Shown piece after piece: positions 1-10,309 of a stretch of 64,000 nt of DNA. The position numbers and the translations under genes are program-made. The notes beneath the pieces were generated by a model. The model saw nothing but the letters and a program-made list of their open reading frames with translations, ran no database searches and was not told the DNA's origin. Each line of letters opens with the position of its first letter. The first letter of the stretch is position 1. Location: positions 12,144,725 to 12,208,724 of the forward strand of contig JAJEKV010000002.1 in the NCBI GenBank assembly GCA_021234155.1. Direction: 5' to 3'. The DNA is from Isoetes taiwanensis (taxonomy: Eukaryota; Streptophyta; Lycopodiopsida; Isoetales; Isoetaceae).

Positions 1-472
1 GTGCAGACGTACAGTGTCAACCTGGTTAACGGCTACGGCTGAGGCTTTACCTTGTGCCCTGTATTATTTCCCTTGTGCCCTATTTCCCTGTGCCATATTC
101 TAATCCTTTCCCTGTGTTAATCCTTTCCCTACTTTTCAGGAGTCCAAAATTTGTATTCATATTTCAATGTAACTCTTTCTTAGACAGATGCATGACCCTA
201 AACAGCATAACGAGGCTACAAATGGCAGAAAAAATGGCAGTATGTATGAATAGGACTAAGAGAGGCTGCTTCGCCAAGAAGTCATTATTAAGGAGTCATG
301 ATAATCTTAGGATTGTCTAGAAGCAACATCACAGAAAGTCACAAGTTGGAGATGACATAAAAGTGATATGATGCTTTTTCATCTCAGACATATGGGTTTT
401 TATTTAGCCCTATATCATATGAAGTAGAAGAACCATTGAAAATTGCTTTTAATGTTAATTGACAGTCAGATT
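1..472. other. Non-coding left edge
   Basis: No supported gene. Around 50-140 the plus strand carries irregular repeats of short pyrimidine-rich words (CCCTTGTGCCC, TTTCCCTGTG, AATCCTTTCCCT). This looks like a degenerate short tandem repeat. The rest is AT-rich and leads into the pentanucleotide microsatellite. Confidence 0.5.
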
Positions 473-542
473 AGAATAGAATAGAAGAATAGAATAGAAT
501 AGAATAGAATAGAATAGAATAGAATAGAATAGAATAGAATAG
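473..542. repeat. (AGAAT)n microsatellite, tail of LINE copy 1
   Basis: An almost perfect pentanucleotide run reading AGAAT on the plus strand, or CTATT on the strand of the neighbouring LINE. It directly abuts the 3' terminus of the minus-strand LINE at 543. Other LINE 3' ends in this window also join a simple repeat, so it is read as the element's tail and not as an independent microsatellite. Confidence 0.9.
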
Positions 543-544
543 AT

Positions 545-1690
545 TTTTTAGCATCCACGGAGACCGATTGGCCTATGGGACCCAAACAAAAAGAGAGCAG
601 CAAGCATGTTCTTGACGAGGGATTAAAATCCCAGCCCGAAGGTTTTCGAGGAAAAACCCAGTATTAAGTATCGGGCATCGGGCCAGACAGCCGGGAGACA
701 GTTCAATCAGTCCCGGAGGACAAGCGGTCCGTTGCATCCATAACCTCCTCGGTGCCATTTCAACAAACCTTGGACGTATTCAATAACTCATGCAACAGAA
801 GCTTGAGCACTAGTAATCGGGGATCTTGCTCTCGGATCCTCAATGGCCTAGTGGCAACACCGCAAAACCTTTGCTCGTAATGCTTCCTGGCCAACGCCCC
901 GTCTCTCAATCGCGGAGGCTGTGCTGTGCAAAGAAGCTATAAGTCCGCTTCTTCATGGCGCAATTGGGTGTACAAGTCATCAGTGTGGGCCTCTCGTGAG
1001 CCTAGGATTGACTTGCTGCTGATAGTGTGTCACTAACGCAGCGCCGAAAGCATCCGCGATCCCAGGCTTGCAAAGGAAAGTAGCATCTAGGTACGTTTTT
1101 AAGTGCCTTGTGATCACTTTCTTTGTCCTACATGTACATGACTGCTGTTTGCTGTACCCCAAATAAGTGAGAACCACCGGAAGCTTGCTTTGTCCTTCCA
1201 GCAGGCTTTCGTGCATTGGGAACCCTTCGCCATGGCCAAAAAGGTTGGGCAAACGTGTATCACCTTAGCGACCACCTTCTCGAAGCGTAAATGATATGGC
1301 GTTTCAATGCGGGAATCCGTTGAAGGGGTAGAAAACCCGCCTCACAGGTAGGATCCGGTATGGAATCAGACTTTACTCAAGGGCTCGTGCCAAAGAAGGC
1401 TTTACGCACCGCCTCGAGATCATTCCGAGTGTTGAGGGATATCACGGACCCCACACACTTCGTGGCTCCTCGACCAAGGCCAAACAAGTGTGACTGGTGG
1501 CCCCATGCTAACCCCTGCCTTGTGGCTGTTGTTCCGCATGGCATATAGTGCTTTCCAAACCGCCGTGACCACAACCTGATGGCGATCCCAATGGGTGGTA
1601 GTAGAGAACTCTATCCCTGGGCATTTGTGGTGGTCTGACCACCTCTACATCTTGTTTCTGGTAAGTAAATGGGGAAGCCCCTGACAGGAT
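545..1690 (-). pseudogene. LINE copy 1: post-RT domain and 3' UTR
   Basis: At about 1400-1570 the minus strand carries the segment that follows the RT palm in this family. It reads AWGHQSHLFGL, corresponding to DWGHQSHVCLE in the copy at 60290-61497. The family's counterpart in the array is LYGCRVWG. Downstream, 560-1310 matches at DNA level both 36430-37273 (as reverse complement) and 60290-61400. The last about 100 bases run as blocks recognisable in all copies (a GGTTTTCGAG block, then a CCTATGGGACCC block) to the terminus at 543. No intact frame survives. Confidence 0.75.
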
Positions 1691-2330
1691 GATGAGCGAA
1701 CTAGCAGCACTAGTTTTGGCCAAGTTAACTTCGATGCCGATGAAAAGAAAAAAGTATCGGCGATATCCGAGGTGGTGTTGCATGTCCAGAATATCGCAGC
1801 GGTGAGTTTACATCACAAGATATGAGCTGTCGGTGTGATGATGCATGAGAGATGGGCCGCATCTCCATGCCTCGAGAGCCAATCTTCCGGCCTATCAATG
1901 TATAGGCTAAGAGGGGAGAGTGGGGCAACCGTCACTCCAATACTACTTCACCGCCGTCCCATTTATGTGATATGGCCTGGTACGCCTCGAGTCGCAGAGC
2001 ACGATTCCAGAAGTCAAGTAGTCCCCACAGTCTTCATAACTCGGCCCCGGCATCCATTCTGCTTTTGTCCACTTCAACAACAAAGACAGCTTGTCCAGGA
2101 TACCCGCGTCCTCAATCACAAGCGCAGAGTGAAGATATATGACCACAGGGGAATGCCTCGGCCAAAACCCCACTGGTAGAGAGCTCTCGTGACATTCAGC
2201 CTCCGGCCCCATATTGTCAAGCATGCTCAAGATGCCGCCCAACAGCTTTTGCAAAAGAGTCACCAATATACTTATACGTCGGGCATTGAGGGTCCCCCGC
2301 ATTAGGTATATGGGCACAAATCAGCCATGT
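1690..2330 (-). pseudogene. LINE copy 1: reverse transcriptase remnant
   Basis: Reverse transcriptase copies element RNA at a nicked target site. Reading the minus strand across several frame shifts, I see a finger segment (around 2230-2320), a motif-A-like stretch FVVEVDK near 2070-2090, an LSP-type motif-B-like stretch near 1900, and VNLAKT at 1712-1729, the conserved strand following the catalytic YxDD. The YxDD itself should fall near 1790-1820, and there only a damaged HILCDV-like stretch can be read, so the catalytic Asp pair is lost. VNLAKT recurs as VNLAK in the LINE at 24180-26434 and as VDLDKTK in the array. Confidence 0.75.
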
Positions 2331-2419
2331 TCATCTGGAGCCTTCTTGCAATGTTTTATTGAATGCCTTAGACAGTGCACCAAAGGGAGGCTCCGCAACC
2401 ATTCTCGTGGTTCAGTCAG

Positions 2420-3015
2420 ATGTTAATCTAACACCGCTACCTTCCTATTAAGGCTGGGATGTTAGAGGTTCAGCATGACATTCCCTCGGTGGATGACCGT
2501 GAGCCATGCCTATCTCAGGTTGACTCAGGTCCCAGCCCTCAGCCGGTCAGAAGTTGCTGCTGTAAGTACCTGCACCATGCCCGAGGTGATGTTCGCCAGT
2601 GGGTCGGCAAGTTTTGCTCAAGACCCTTCTCCATCGTTCGAGGTCAACCGTAAGACCAAACATCTCAGCAATATGCCCAGGTAACGCTTTCGTTTGGTGG
2701 CATTTGCTACCAGGTCTGTGGGCGAGGATCGACTCGCTCTGAGTAAAGGCTGAGCCCCGACACCTCATCATCAACACCGCTACGTAGTGAATGAGGTTCG
2801 CCAGCATGAGCTGCCTCTGTAAAAATCTCTCAAGAAATTTATCCGAGCTGTGTGAGTCGGTTGGCCAATTGCCGTTAAAGTGTGGGGAGGCCGGTCCGCT
2901 TGGGGTCATGCTTAAATAGCTCAGCATGGAATCCCCGACGTCGTAGTCCGAGGCCTGGTGGAGTTGGGGAGTTTTAGTGATGAAACGAGGAGCTTGCCAA
3001 TGGAGATGCACCTAA
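2420..3015 (-). pseudogene. LINE copy 1: endonuclease-RT linker region
   Basis: A minus-strand frame open for about 154 codons between the endonuclease-like part and the RT. It is rich in Leu, Arg and His and ends in a frame break near 2547. No domain can be named. Its position corresponds to the linker between endonuclease and RT in LINE ORF2 proteins. A segment reading AEMFGLTVDLE looks superficially like the RT strand after motif C, but the true match for that strand lies at 1712-1729, so this segment is left unassigned. Confidence 0.4.
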
Positions 3016-3179
3016 CAGGGGCTGGTAGTTGAACCACTTCTCACACCACAGAAAGTGTCCGTTCCAATGGAAAATGGGTAACGGTGCGATCCTGCCTCTC
3101 CTCGCCAAAGAGATAATCCACCACACCGAGCCACTTCCTTTGGTTCCCCCTTTCTCCTACAAATACGTCTGTTGGAAGA

Positions 3180-4200
3180 TGGCTATTGTGCCAACCCATT
3201 ACAAATAACCGGTGTCAAAGATACTACCAAAGGCAACAACAACACCGCCTCGGCGCGAAATATGGTTGTCGCCATTATCCTTGACCAAGCTGTGCTGATT
3301 CCTATTTGTTGGCATTTGATGTAGGCGGATGATCCGTCATTCCTACAGGTGGGAGAAGCGCCGAGCAAAGTTAGCTGCGTAAGGCCTGGAGCAGCCAAGC
3401 GTGAGGTGTAGTAGGGTAATCGGGTGGCAGAGCAGAGGGCGATCTGATGCATTGCACTTGGGTGACCCTGCACAATGCCTTGAAATGCGAAGCTGGCTTC
3501 CACTGTGCCCCACAACCCCCATCTGACGCCCCCGACTTGAGCCACTGGCCGCCTGCTGACTCCCCAAGGCATCGGGGTTAAGACCCGCCAGCCGCAGTAG
3601 TCCCTTCAATTGCCTCTCGACGAATCACGACCCGTCAGCTTACGGAGGTGAGAACGCCAGGCTTATTCGCGGCGTTGAGCCCCAAGGCTGCTCGCTTCAA
3701 CATGCATTGTAGAATTCCAAAATGCTGCTAGGATCCGACCCCATGCCAGTGAGATCCCTCCTGCCTCTCCAAAGTCCACGATCACCACATTATGACATAC
3801 TCATGCTCTGCCCTATTGCCATCGAAGCCGCTGGGCAACATCACTGCCCCAGCAGTATGCCTCAGCGAACTGAGTGTGGTTGTTCATGTATAGCAAAGTG
3901 CAGGAGGAGCAGGTGGTGTCTCGTCACTGCTTGGCTAATTTCTGTGGGCACGGGGTATTGTGTGCTTACCGCTCCAAGGCGCTCTGCTGGAAATCTCTCG
4001 CCGCTTACACTTCATTCTGCACCAGAATTGTTCATGTGGACTTTATAGCCCCAAGTCAGTAATGGCTGCTCTGAGTCTCTATATCTCCCTGATCTTGTGT
4101 CTAGCCCTACCTGTAGGTTCTTAGCTCGACCGGCTAGCTTCAAAGGTGTCAGATGCCAGACAGCACCTCTGCTTCCTAGATCACAGACAAAACAGTACAA
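3180..4200 (-). pseudogene. LINE copy 1: endonuclease-like region
   Basis: This is the expected place of the apurinic-endonuclease-like (EEP) domain that nicks target DNA. Near 3740-3810 a minus-strand frame reads AEHEYVIM, and GDRG follows after a shift. This resembles the usual hydrophobic-YVIMGDFN strand of LINE endonucleases, with the metal-site Asn no longer readable. The remainder, around 3183-3610, is open for about 129 codons but shows no other clear catalytic motif. Position upstream of the RT and the single motif are the main evidence, so the call is moderate. Confidence 0.5.
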
Positions 4201-5493
4201 TCATATGCAAATGATGTTAGCTTGCTTGTTTCAATAAATTCAATATAGCTTAGCATTTTATTTGGCCAACAACAGCTCCATGTCGTTGCCATGCTCTAGA
4301 AACCTCCATAAGCTTCTCTAGACTGCTTTGGCATATATCCTCTTACTATCCAACTAGGAGATTAACGTGTCTCACCTTAACTCCTCGGTTGTTTTTTAGC
4401 AGTGCAATTCTATATCACATTTTAGTTTAGCATCTTAAATTCAATCTAATTACCAAAGGTACATATACATCTTTATCTATCTTCTATATTAGCATCTTGT
4501 CTCATGGAACTGGTGGTGCCTTTCATGCCCTTGCTAGAACCTCTATGCAGCTTCCATAAGCTACATGATCTTCAAGGTTCCAATTCATTTCTAGCTTCTC
4601 CCAAGTAGAACAATCTCTATATTGCTATTGCCAAGATCCCGTTTACTCCATGCAGGGTCTGCCCTACTATCTACAATTCTAAGGACTATTCCCGGACTTC
4701 TTACAATAATCTTAGCTTGCTTTTTATTTCCTCCTATATTTCACCATAGAAACGAAATTCAATCACAATATCACATTCAAGATCACTCAGATTCCTTTAA
4801 TACTCTTAATTCAAATCATTAAATCCTGATTCTTTTCTTCAACAATAAGAACAATCTAAGCATTCCCCGGTGTAAGCGACAAACCACCCATCTGAGAACC
4901 ACTTCAACAATGGTCTTTTGACTCCTTTTAGTTCCTAGTTCCAGAAACCAAGTTGCACAAAGAGATACAAATGGTGCAATCAATTCTGACACAGCTTCAC
5001 CCTTTCTTCTATATCTCCCTCATACCGATGAATTTTGGCCGTATCAGACTCAATCCAGAAAGCTGATATGAAAATATTATCCAGCAAAGTCCAAATTACC
5101 CGAATTAGATCTCGAGCCACCGAGGTACGATGCTCCAAAGTTCGTCCAACAAAATTGCCCAGAAATTGCTCTATTGCTCTTTCTGCCTCCCTTCCAAAAA
5201 CCCTCATAGAAACTGATGCCCTTTGCTTTTATCACATAAATTTTGTATAAACTTCTCACACATGGTATGTATTTTGCATATAATGATCAAGTGGAATATT
5301 CTCAATAATCATCAATAAGGAAATGTAAATTATATGCCTGCTAACGAGCCAAACTCATTACATTCTCCCCTTCTAAAATTTAACCCACCACATTGGCCCC
5401 AAATTTTGGTCCACTGTTGAAAACTCTAGTTTTCTTACGTCCACACATACTTTATTCAGAGATCACAAAAAAAACCTAAATGTAGATCTGTGG
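4201..5493. other. AT-rich stretch, no gene seen
   Basis: AT-rich, with scattered short frames on both strands and none above about 75 codons. There is no recognisable domain, tRNA or terminal repeat. It could contain the eroded 5' end of LINE copy 1, but nothing in it proves that. Confidence 0.4.
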
Positions 5494-5765
5494 AGGTGTG
5501 GTTTTATTGATTGATGATGATGTTTTTTAAGTGGACAAGAAACGTCCACTATTGTTTTTTCAAGGAGTTGTGCTTTTTGTTTCTTAGGAGGTGTGGTTTT
5601 TTAAGGAGGTAATTTTTTTGTTAAAGGAACTGTGGTTTTTGTTTTTTGAGGTGTTGTTTAAGATGTAGCTTTTGGAGGTGCGGTTTATGAGTAAGTGTAG
5701 TTTTTAAGGAGGCGTCTTTTTAGGAAGTATGGTGCTTAAAATGGTGTGATTTCTTAAGGTTCTTT
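5494..5765 (+). repeat. Degenerate GGAGGTGTGGTTTTT minisatellite
   Basis: About eight irregular repeats of a G-then-T word (GGAGGTGTGGTTTTTTAAG and variants, spacing roughly 25-40 bases) on the plus strand. The strand bias is strong: the plus strand is almost all G and T. It codes for nothing apparent. Confidence 0.7.
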
Positions 5766-5966
5766 ATAGATAATTTTGTAAGCATCACCATACAATCAAT
5801 GCCCTACTCTCATTCATATGACTCACCATGAAGTATCCATGTTCTCAATACATGCTATGTGTCAAAATGTCATCATGCTTATAAAAAGCTGGAATGCAAA
5901 GGCATATGAAGATCCCAAATTGAATTGACTTGAATTGAACATTAACATCCATGAGGACTAATCTGC

Positions 5967-6020
5967 AGAGAGGGAGGAGGGAGGGAGGGGAGGGGAGGGA
6001 GGGAGGGGGGAGGGGAGAGA
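5967..6020. repeat. (GGGA)n purine tract
   Basis: An uninterrupted purine run of GGGA and GGGGA units followed by AATGAAATAAAATGAA. In its minus-strand reading, ATTT-rich then CCCT, it resembles the tail of the LINE ending at 26435. It may therefore be the tail of another LINE remnant, but 6021 onward is not clearly LINE sequence. Confidence 0.75.
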
Positions 6021-6975
6021 ATGAAATAAAATGAATTTGATTATTGTTTAGTCGTTCGAGGCGTTACAGAGAGGCTCCCGTGGCGATCCCACGACTTAGT
6101 CATATAAGTCTGAGGAAATGGCAAAATTACCCAAGGGACAAGTTACATGGTCAGTTTTTAGCAACTAAAGAAACACAAACACTTACGGCCCAAGAAGATG
6201 GTAGCCACCTCCTAGGCCAATTGACCAATGAATGTGTTGGACATGAGCTACTTTAGGCTTCTTGGAGAAGTGGTGATCTTCTTCCATGAAACTTGATTTT
6301 AGGTAATGTGGGGTTCAGTCCATTCACGCAGCCAATTCCACGCTTCTAAGGTGGGAGAGTTCGCCCAGGTGGCGGGGTGAGTTTTCAATAAAGAGGACTT
6401 TTGAGCCGAGCTACTTCGGGGTTTTATGGGTTCTTCTTTGGCGTAAACACTCTCCCTCTATGTGATGACATGGCCTTAAAGTCCTATTTTTGAATCTGAC
6501 TAGGATATGACATAAAACGCCAAACCCTGTGGTGGTTATTATTCTTTGTAGCATCTACTGCTATGGAGGTCAAGTTTTGGCCATTTTGAACTTGGAACAT
6601 GGTCGAAGCTACAACCTAAAATGGTTAATATAATTGTGAATGGGTTTTGGACTTATCCCTCCTCCCAATGGCAGGTGGGTTTCTACGGTCGCCTTCGCAG
6701 GCCTTTTGTGGTTTGATAAGGTCTCTGGACCCGATCTTGGATTCTTTTGAACCTGCTTCGGCGGGGTCCAGGTGGAGGATTCAACTGGTTGGATACCAGA
6801 GCGAAGGAGGGGGGGGAGGCATCACGGCCTGAGGAAGCGCCACCAGCTGGGTCGCTCGAATATTTTTGGGGTCCATCTCTCAGGGGGCTTGGCCATCCCA
6901 TTTGAAGAGGTATGCATAAAGTTACGGCCTTGTTTGACAGGGGAGGCTGGGTTCTGGCTCTTCTATGGGACTAAT

Positions 6976-6977
<2 letters not shown>
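6021..6977. other. Unassigned sequence between simple repeats
   Basis: About 950 bases lying between the purine tract and the GA microsatellite. It is GC-richer near 6640-6940, where opposing frames of 60-80 codons overlap. No domain was recognised. It may be transposon debris. Confidence 0.4.
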
Positions 6978-7065
<88 letters not shown>

Positions 7066-7066
7066 T
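6978..7066. repeat. (GA)n microsatellite, tail of LINE piece Z
   Basis: A nearly perfect GA run with one ATTA interruption near 7019. It lies directly at the 3' end of the minus-strand LINE fragment that begins at 7067. A second, shorter GA run sits at the equivalent place of the next piece (7663-7682). Confidence 0.9.
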
Positions 7067-7662
7067 AGAATGCTGATTATCATCTTTGAGACCATTAGAT
7101 CTAGAAGACATAAATAAGGAATATACATCATTCAGAAAGTTCTATTTCCAAAGTGCCTTCAATGGAGCATCATTGGACTCCCTATACTTTCATCTTCATC
7201 ATATAAATCAAGTAAATGTTTATAATTTCAAATAGACATCTCCTCGTTTTTTTTCAGCACCTCTATTAGAAAGTCTCAATAGTGGTAGCTTCAAGCATAA
7301 AAATTAAGAAGCATTTTAACATTCTAGAACTGAATCAGGCCTTATATTCGAATAAAGGGAAGAGCAATATCAAATGTTCTTCATCCTCAATCTCGTCACA
7401 GCCGCATACTTTGCATGTTCTTCTACATCTAAGAAGGTTCCTCCATCTTCCTACTTCCACTCCCAAATGGTGAGAGCTAAGCCTTTTAGATGCGCATTAC
7501 GGTTTGCCTTTTGTCAGAGAGATTTTTGCTTGGTAGAGATGTTTTGCAAGGACGGATTTATGATTCTCCTATAAAAGTCCATTTTTGTGCCAGCGGTGTG
7601 CCATAATTTCCATTGCACGTTTCCATGTACCCAAGCTCTTATGCTGTTCCCTTCATTAGGCA
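7067..7662 (-). mobile_element. LINE piece Z (3' end only)
   Basis: A minus-strand 3' fragment of a LINE. It is a direct duplicate of 7683-8298, aligning block for block with small indels. Both carry the words CCATTAGATCTAGAAGACAT and CAAGTAAATGTTTATAATTT, and both stop at CCCTTCATTAGGCA. Minus-strand translation of its 5' part (PNEGNSIRAWVH) is identical to the end of the ORF2 C-terminus in piece Y. It is thus a heavily 5'-truncated copy with its own GA/CT tail. Confidence 0.85.
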
Positions 7663-7682
7663 AGAGAGAGAGAGAGAGAGAG
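7663..7682. repeat. (GA)n tail of LINE piece Y
   Basis: Ten GA units between the 5' end of piece Z and the 3' end of piece Y. The position matches the longer GA tail of piece Z. Confidence 0.85.
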
Positions 7683-8236
7683 TAGAATAAAATGTTGATT
7701 ATTTCATCTTTGAGACCATTAGATCTAGAAGACATAACAGTAAGGAAATATGTACACTCATCAATCATGAAAGTTCTATTTCCAAAGTGCCTTCAATGGA
7801 GGCATCATTGGACTCTATACTTTCATCTTCATCATATAAATCAAGTAAATGTTTATAATTTCAAATAGACGTCTCTCACATTTTCAGCACCTCTATTAGA
7901 AAGTCTCCAATAGTGGTAGCTTCAAGCGCAAAAAATTCAAGAAGCATTTTAACATTCGTGAACTGGTCATTTTTATATTCCTGATGGGCAGGAAGAGCAT
8001 TATCAAATGTTCTTCATCTCAATCTCGTCCACAAGATACTTTTGCATGTTCTTCACATCTAAGAAGGTTCCCTCCATCTTCCTACTTCCACTCCCAAATG
8101 GTGAGAGCTAAGCCTTAGTCCGCACCAATGTTTGCCCTTTTACCTGTGAGAGAGATTTCTGCTAAGGTGAGATGCTTCTTTGCAAGGCCGGTTTTATGAT
8201 TCTCCTATAAAGTCCATTTTTTACCCAATTGTTACT

Positions 8237-8640
8237 TCATAATTTCCATTGCATGTTTGCATGTACCCAAGCTCTTATGCTGTTCCCTTCATTAGGCATT
8301 TCATCTAACGAGATCCCCCATTTAGTTAGCCACTCTTGAATATTTGTATACCAACTTTGACTCATAGAAAGGTAGGGAAGACTATTGTCATCCATCTTGA
8401 GCACCTTTTCAAGCACACCCACAATGGCTCGACATAATGTTCCTTCCAGGCTCAAGGCATCATGTCTGCCGCAGGCATCATAGGATGAGGTGTTTGCATT
8501 TTACAGCCAATTGCTGTTTTCAAAATTTCTTTTGTAGCTTCCTGGATCCTCTTCCAAGCATCTAGGAGAAAGACCTTAGCCCCATACTCTACATCCATAT
8601 AGGATAATACTTTGGACAAGTGCATAATATGCTTTTTTTT
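8237..8640 (-). pseudogene. LINE piece Y: post-RT C-terminal region
   Basis: The minus strand reads YYALVQSIILYGCRVWG (about 8587-8640), then WKRIQEATKEILKTAIG and QTPHPMM. After a shift comes a 72-codon frame with LPYLSMSQSWYTNIQEWL and KWGISLDEMPNEGNS. An LYG-x2-VWG strand after the RT is shared with the other copies here (CGVEVWE at 61.4 kb), which places them in one family. No zinc knuckle was recognised. Confidence 0.75.
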
Positions 8641-8819
8641 TTTTAGTCCTCAATCAAAATTTCTTGCTTTTTACATTTCCTCTACAAAGCGCATAATGCT
8701 TTCAACCTCCCATCGCTCTTTGTTCACAACTTTACTCCAACTATAATTATTATCAACTATGAGCCCCACGGCACTTATAGGTATGTGCAGTTTGGTACCT
8801 TATTTCCTTCATAAAGGAA

Positions 8820-9606
8820 ATCAACGTACCGACGTTTAAAGATAAGGATCTTGGTCTTGTCTAGATCGACTCAGAAGCTTTGAGTTACTTAAAAACGTTA
8901 GCCAAGGCATCTAGATGTCTTTGCATAGCAGCAACCGTTCTAGCAAAAAGCACACTATGTCATCTACATATAGGAACAATAATATAGTATATCCTGCATA
9001 TTTCATCTCCGCCACGGTCCCATTCAATCTTCAATTCATCTATATAAAGCCCATGTGAAGGTTGAGATAAGGGGCAGCCCCTTAACACCCATATTAAGAA
9101 AAAGACCCTGCCTTTGCATTATTACTCAAAGGTTAATGCATAATTGAATTGTTACTTTTTCATACAATTGAGCTAACGATTTCTAATTCAAGAGGTACTC
9201 CCAATCCTTTCCATTCTATATATATTAGCGCCTCTTAACCATGTCGAAAGCTTTGTAAGATCTACAAAAAAGTGAAGCATGGTTTTTGTCTTCTTAATCC
9301 ATTCCACGCTCTTCCGGTGACTACAAGGAAACACAGGTAATCGAGCCATGAACCCTCGCCGTGCCCTTTGGCTCTTATATCATTTTCTTCCTACATGTGC
9401 TAATTTTTGCTCTAGAATGAGAAGTAGTAACCTTAAGCAAAATGCTACCTACCATGATCATCCTGTAATTACCAGGGTTATGTGGATCCCCGATTTATAA
9501 ATTAAATTGGTGTCACTGCTGTTCTCTGCCAATCAAGAAAGAATGTAGTGTGGTGTGTGGTCACATATCCGATTGATCTTTGCCTAGTGGAGATGGCGTT
9601 AAAATA

Positions 9607-9647
<41 letters not shown>

Positions 9648-9700
9648 CTCTGCTCTATTAAAGCATCATTCATTATTTCGTGGATTTTGGTCAGAATTGT
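8820..9700 (-). pseudogene. LINE piece Y: reverse transcriptase
   Basis: Minus-strand reverse transcriptase with ordered motifs: a GDPHNPGNYRM finger segment near 9480, motif A FFVDLTK at about 9251-9272 followed after a one-base shift by AFDM, motif B RGCPLS at about 9062-9085, motif C YVDD intact at 8959-8970, then VDLDKTKIL near 8850-8875. These residues form the polymerase active site (metal-binding Asp residues in motifs A and C). Frame shifts between motifs, and a TATC microsatellite at 9607-9647 just upstream of the fingers, mean no single frame spans the domain. Confidence 0.85.
9607..9647. repeat. (TATC)n microsatellite inside LINE ORF2
   Basis: About ten perfect CTAT units within the region between linker and RT fingers of piece Y. 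The minus strand around it still reads ALIEQRID before the run. It may be an internal expansion, or the tail of a small nested insert. Confidence 0.9.
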
Positions 9701-10027
9701 GAGGTCAATCCATTTGATCATCTACGCAACTAAAGCCTATTGCATACAACTTTTCCATTGGAAAGCCCTTTATCTCAAGGCCACCTCAGTTTAATGTTAT
9801 TTGTAGCTTTGTCCCCTTGTCCCATCATTAGGCATGGTTCCATCGACACCATCTATATATATAGTTTTTAGCCTCATTAGGTCCTCTATATCCAAGTCAG
9901 TAGGATTGGTGCTTCCTAGATTTTAAGCGTGCACAAATAGCAAACCATTTCATCTACCAAAATTATTTGCCTTTGATGCATGCTTGCTCTCTTTTTTTCT
10001 TTGTAATAAGCTTCATGATATTTCCTC

Positions 10028-10309
10028 TCACATGCATATCCTATTTTCATTGTTGCGCAAGGCGGCTCTTCTTTTCTTTTTGCATTCTTCATCACACCAA
10101 TTGTTGCAAGGAAGCCCTTTTAGCCATGATGTGACATGAAGCATTGTTACAGAACCTCCAGAGCCGGTGATATGAGCTTTGCACTTATGCCATTGGCATC
10201 CCCAGCCACAGTTTGGCCGCTTTCTTCTCACATATGCGCTCATATGCTTCAATTTTAAGGATGGTCCATGACCATGTTTATGGTATGAAACTGTTTCATC
10301 AACAAACAA
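10028..10309 (-). pseudogene. LINE piece Y: linker with LPCNNWCDEEC motif
   Basis: An open minus-strand frame of 93 codons ending in GLPCNNWCDEECKKKRRAAL. An aromatic-Asp-Glu-x-Cys motif followed by basic residues is typical of the segment between endonuclease and RT in many LINE ORF2 proteins. The first 30 residues probably still belong to the RT fingers of piece X (ALFVDE-like and NMVMDH-like stretches in neighbouring frames), so the junction lies inside this frame. Confidence 0.6.

Larger units (their letters stand above)
543..4200 (-). mobile_element. LINE copy 1 (non-LTR retrotransposon, degenerate)
   Basis: A minus-strand LINE of about 3.7 kb. Reading from high to low coordinates it has an endonuclease-like region, a linker, reverse transcriptase, the conserved segment after the RT, a 3' UTR and a CTATT tail. 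The identification rests on short but ordered protein similarities and on DNA similarity to the pieces at 36430-37273 (inverted) and 60290-61497 (same orientation). Many frameshifts and stops break the reading frame, so it is not autonomous. The 5' limit is approximate. I cannot show an ORF1 upstream, although 4200-5250 may contain eroded 5' sequence. The clade is left open. Confidence 0.85.

Noticed and set aside
2547-3011. AEMFGLTVDLE stretch as the RT strand after motif C
   Set aside because: The strand VNLAKT at 1712-1729 fits the family better and is in the right order relative to the other RT motifs.
6021-6977. A further LINE ending at the purine tract 5967-6020
   Set aside because: The tail composition resembles the LINE tail at 26435, but the adjacent sequence does not match any LINE block in this window.
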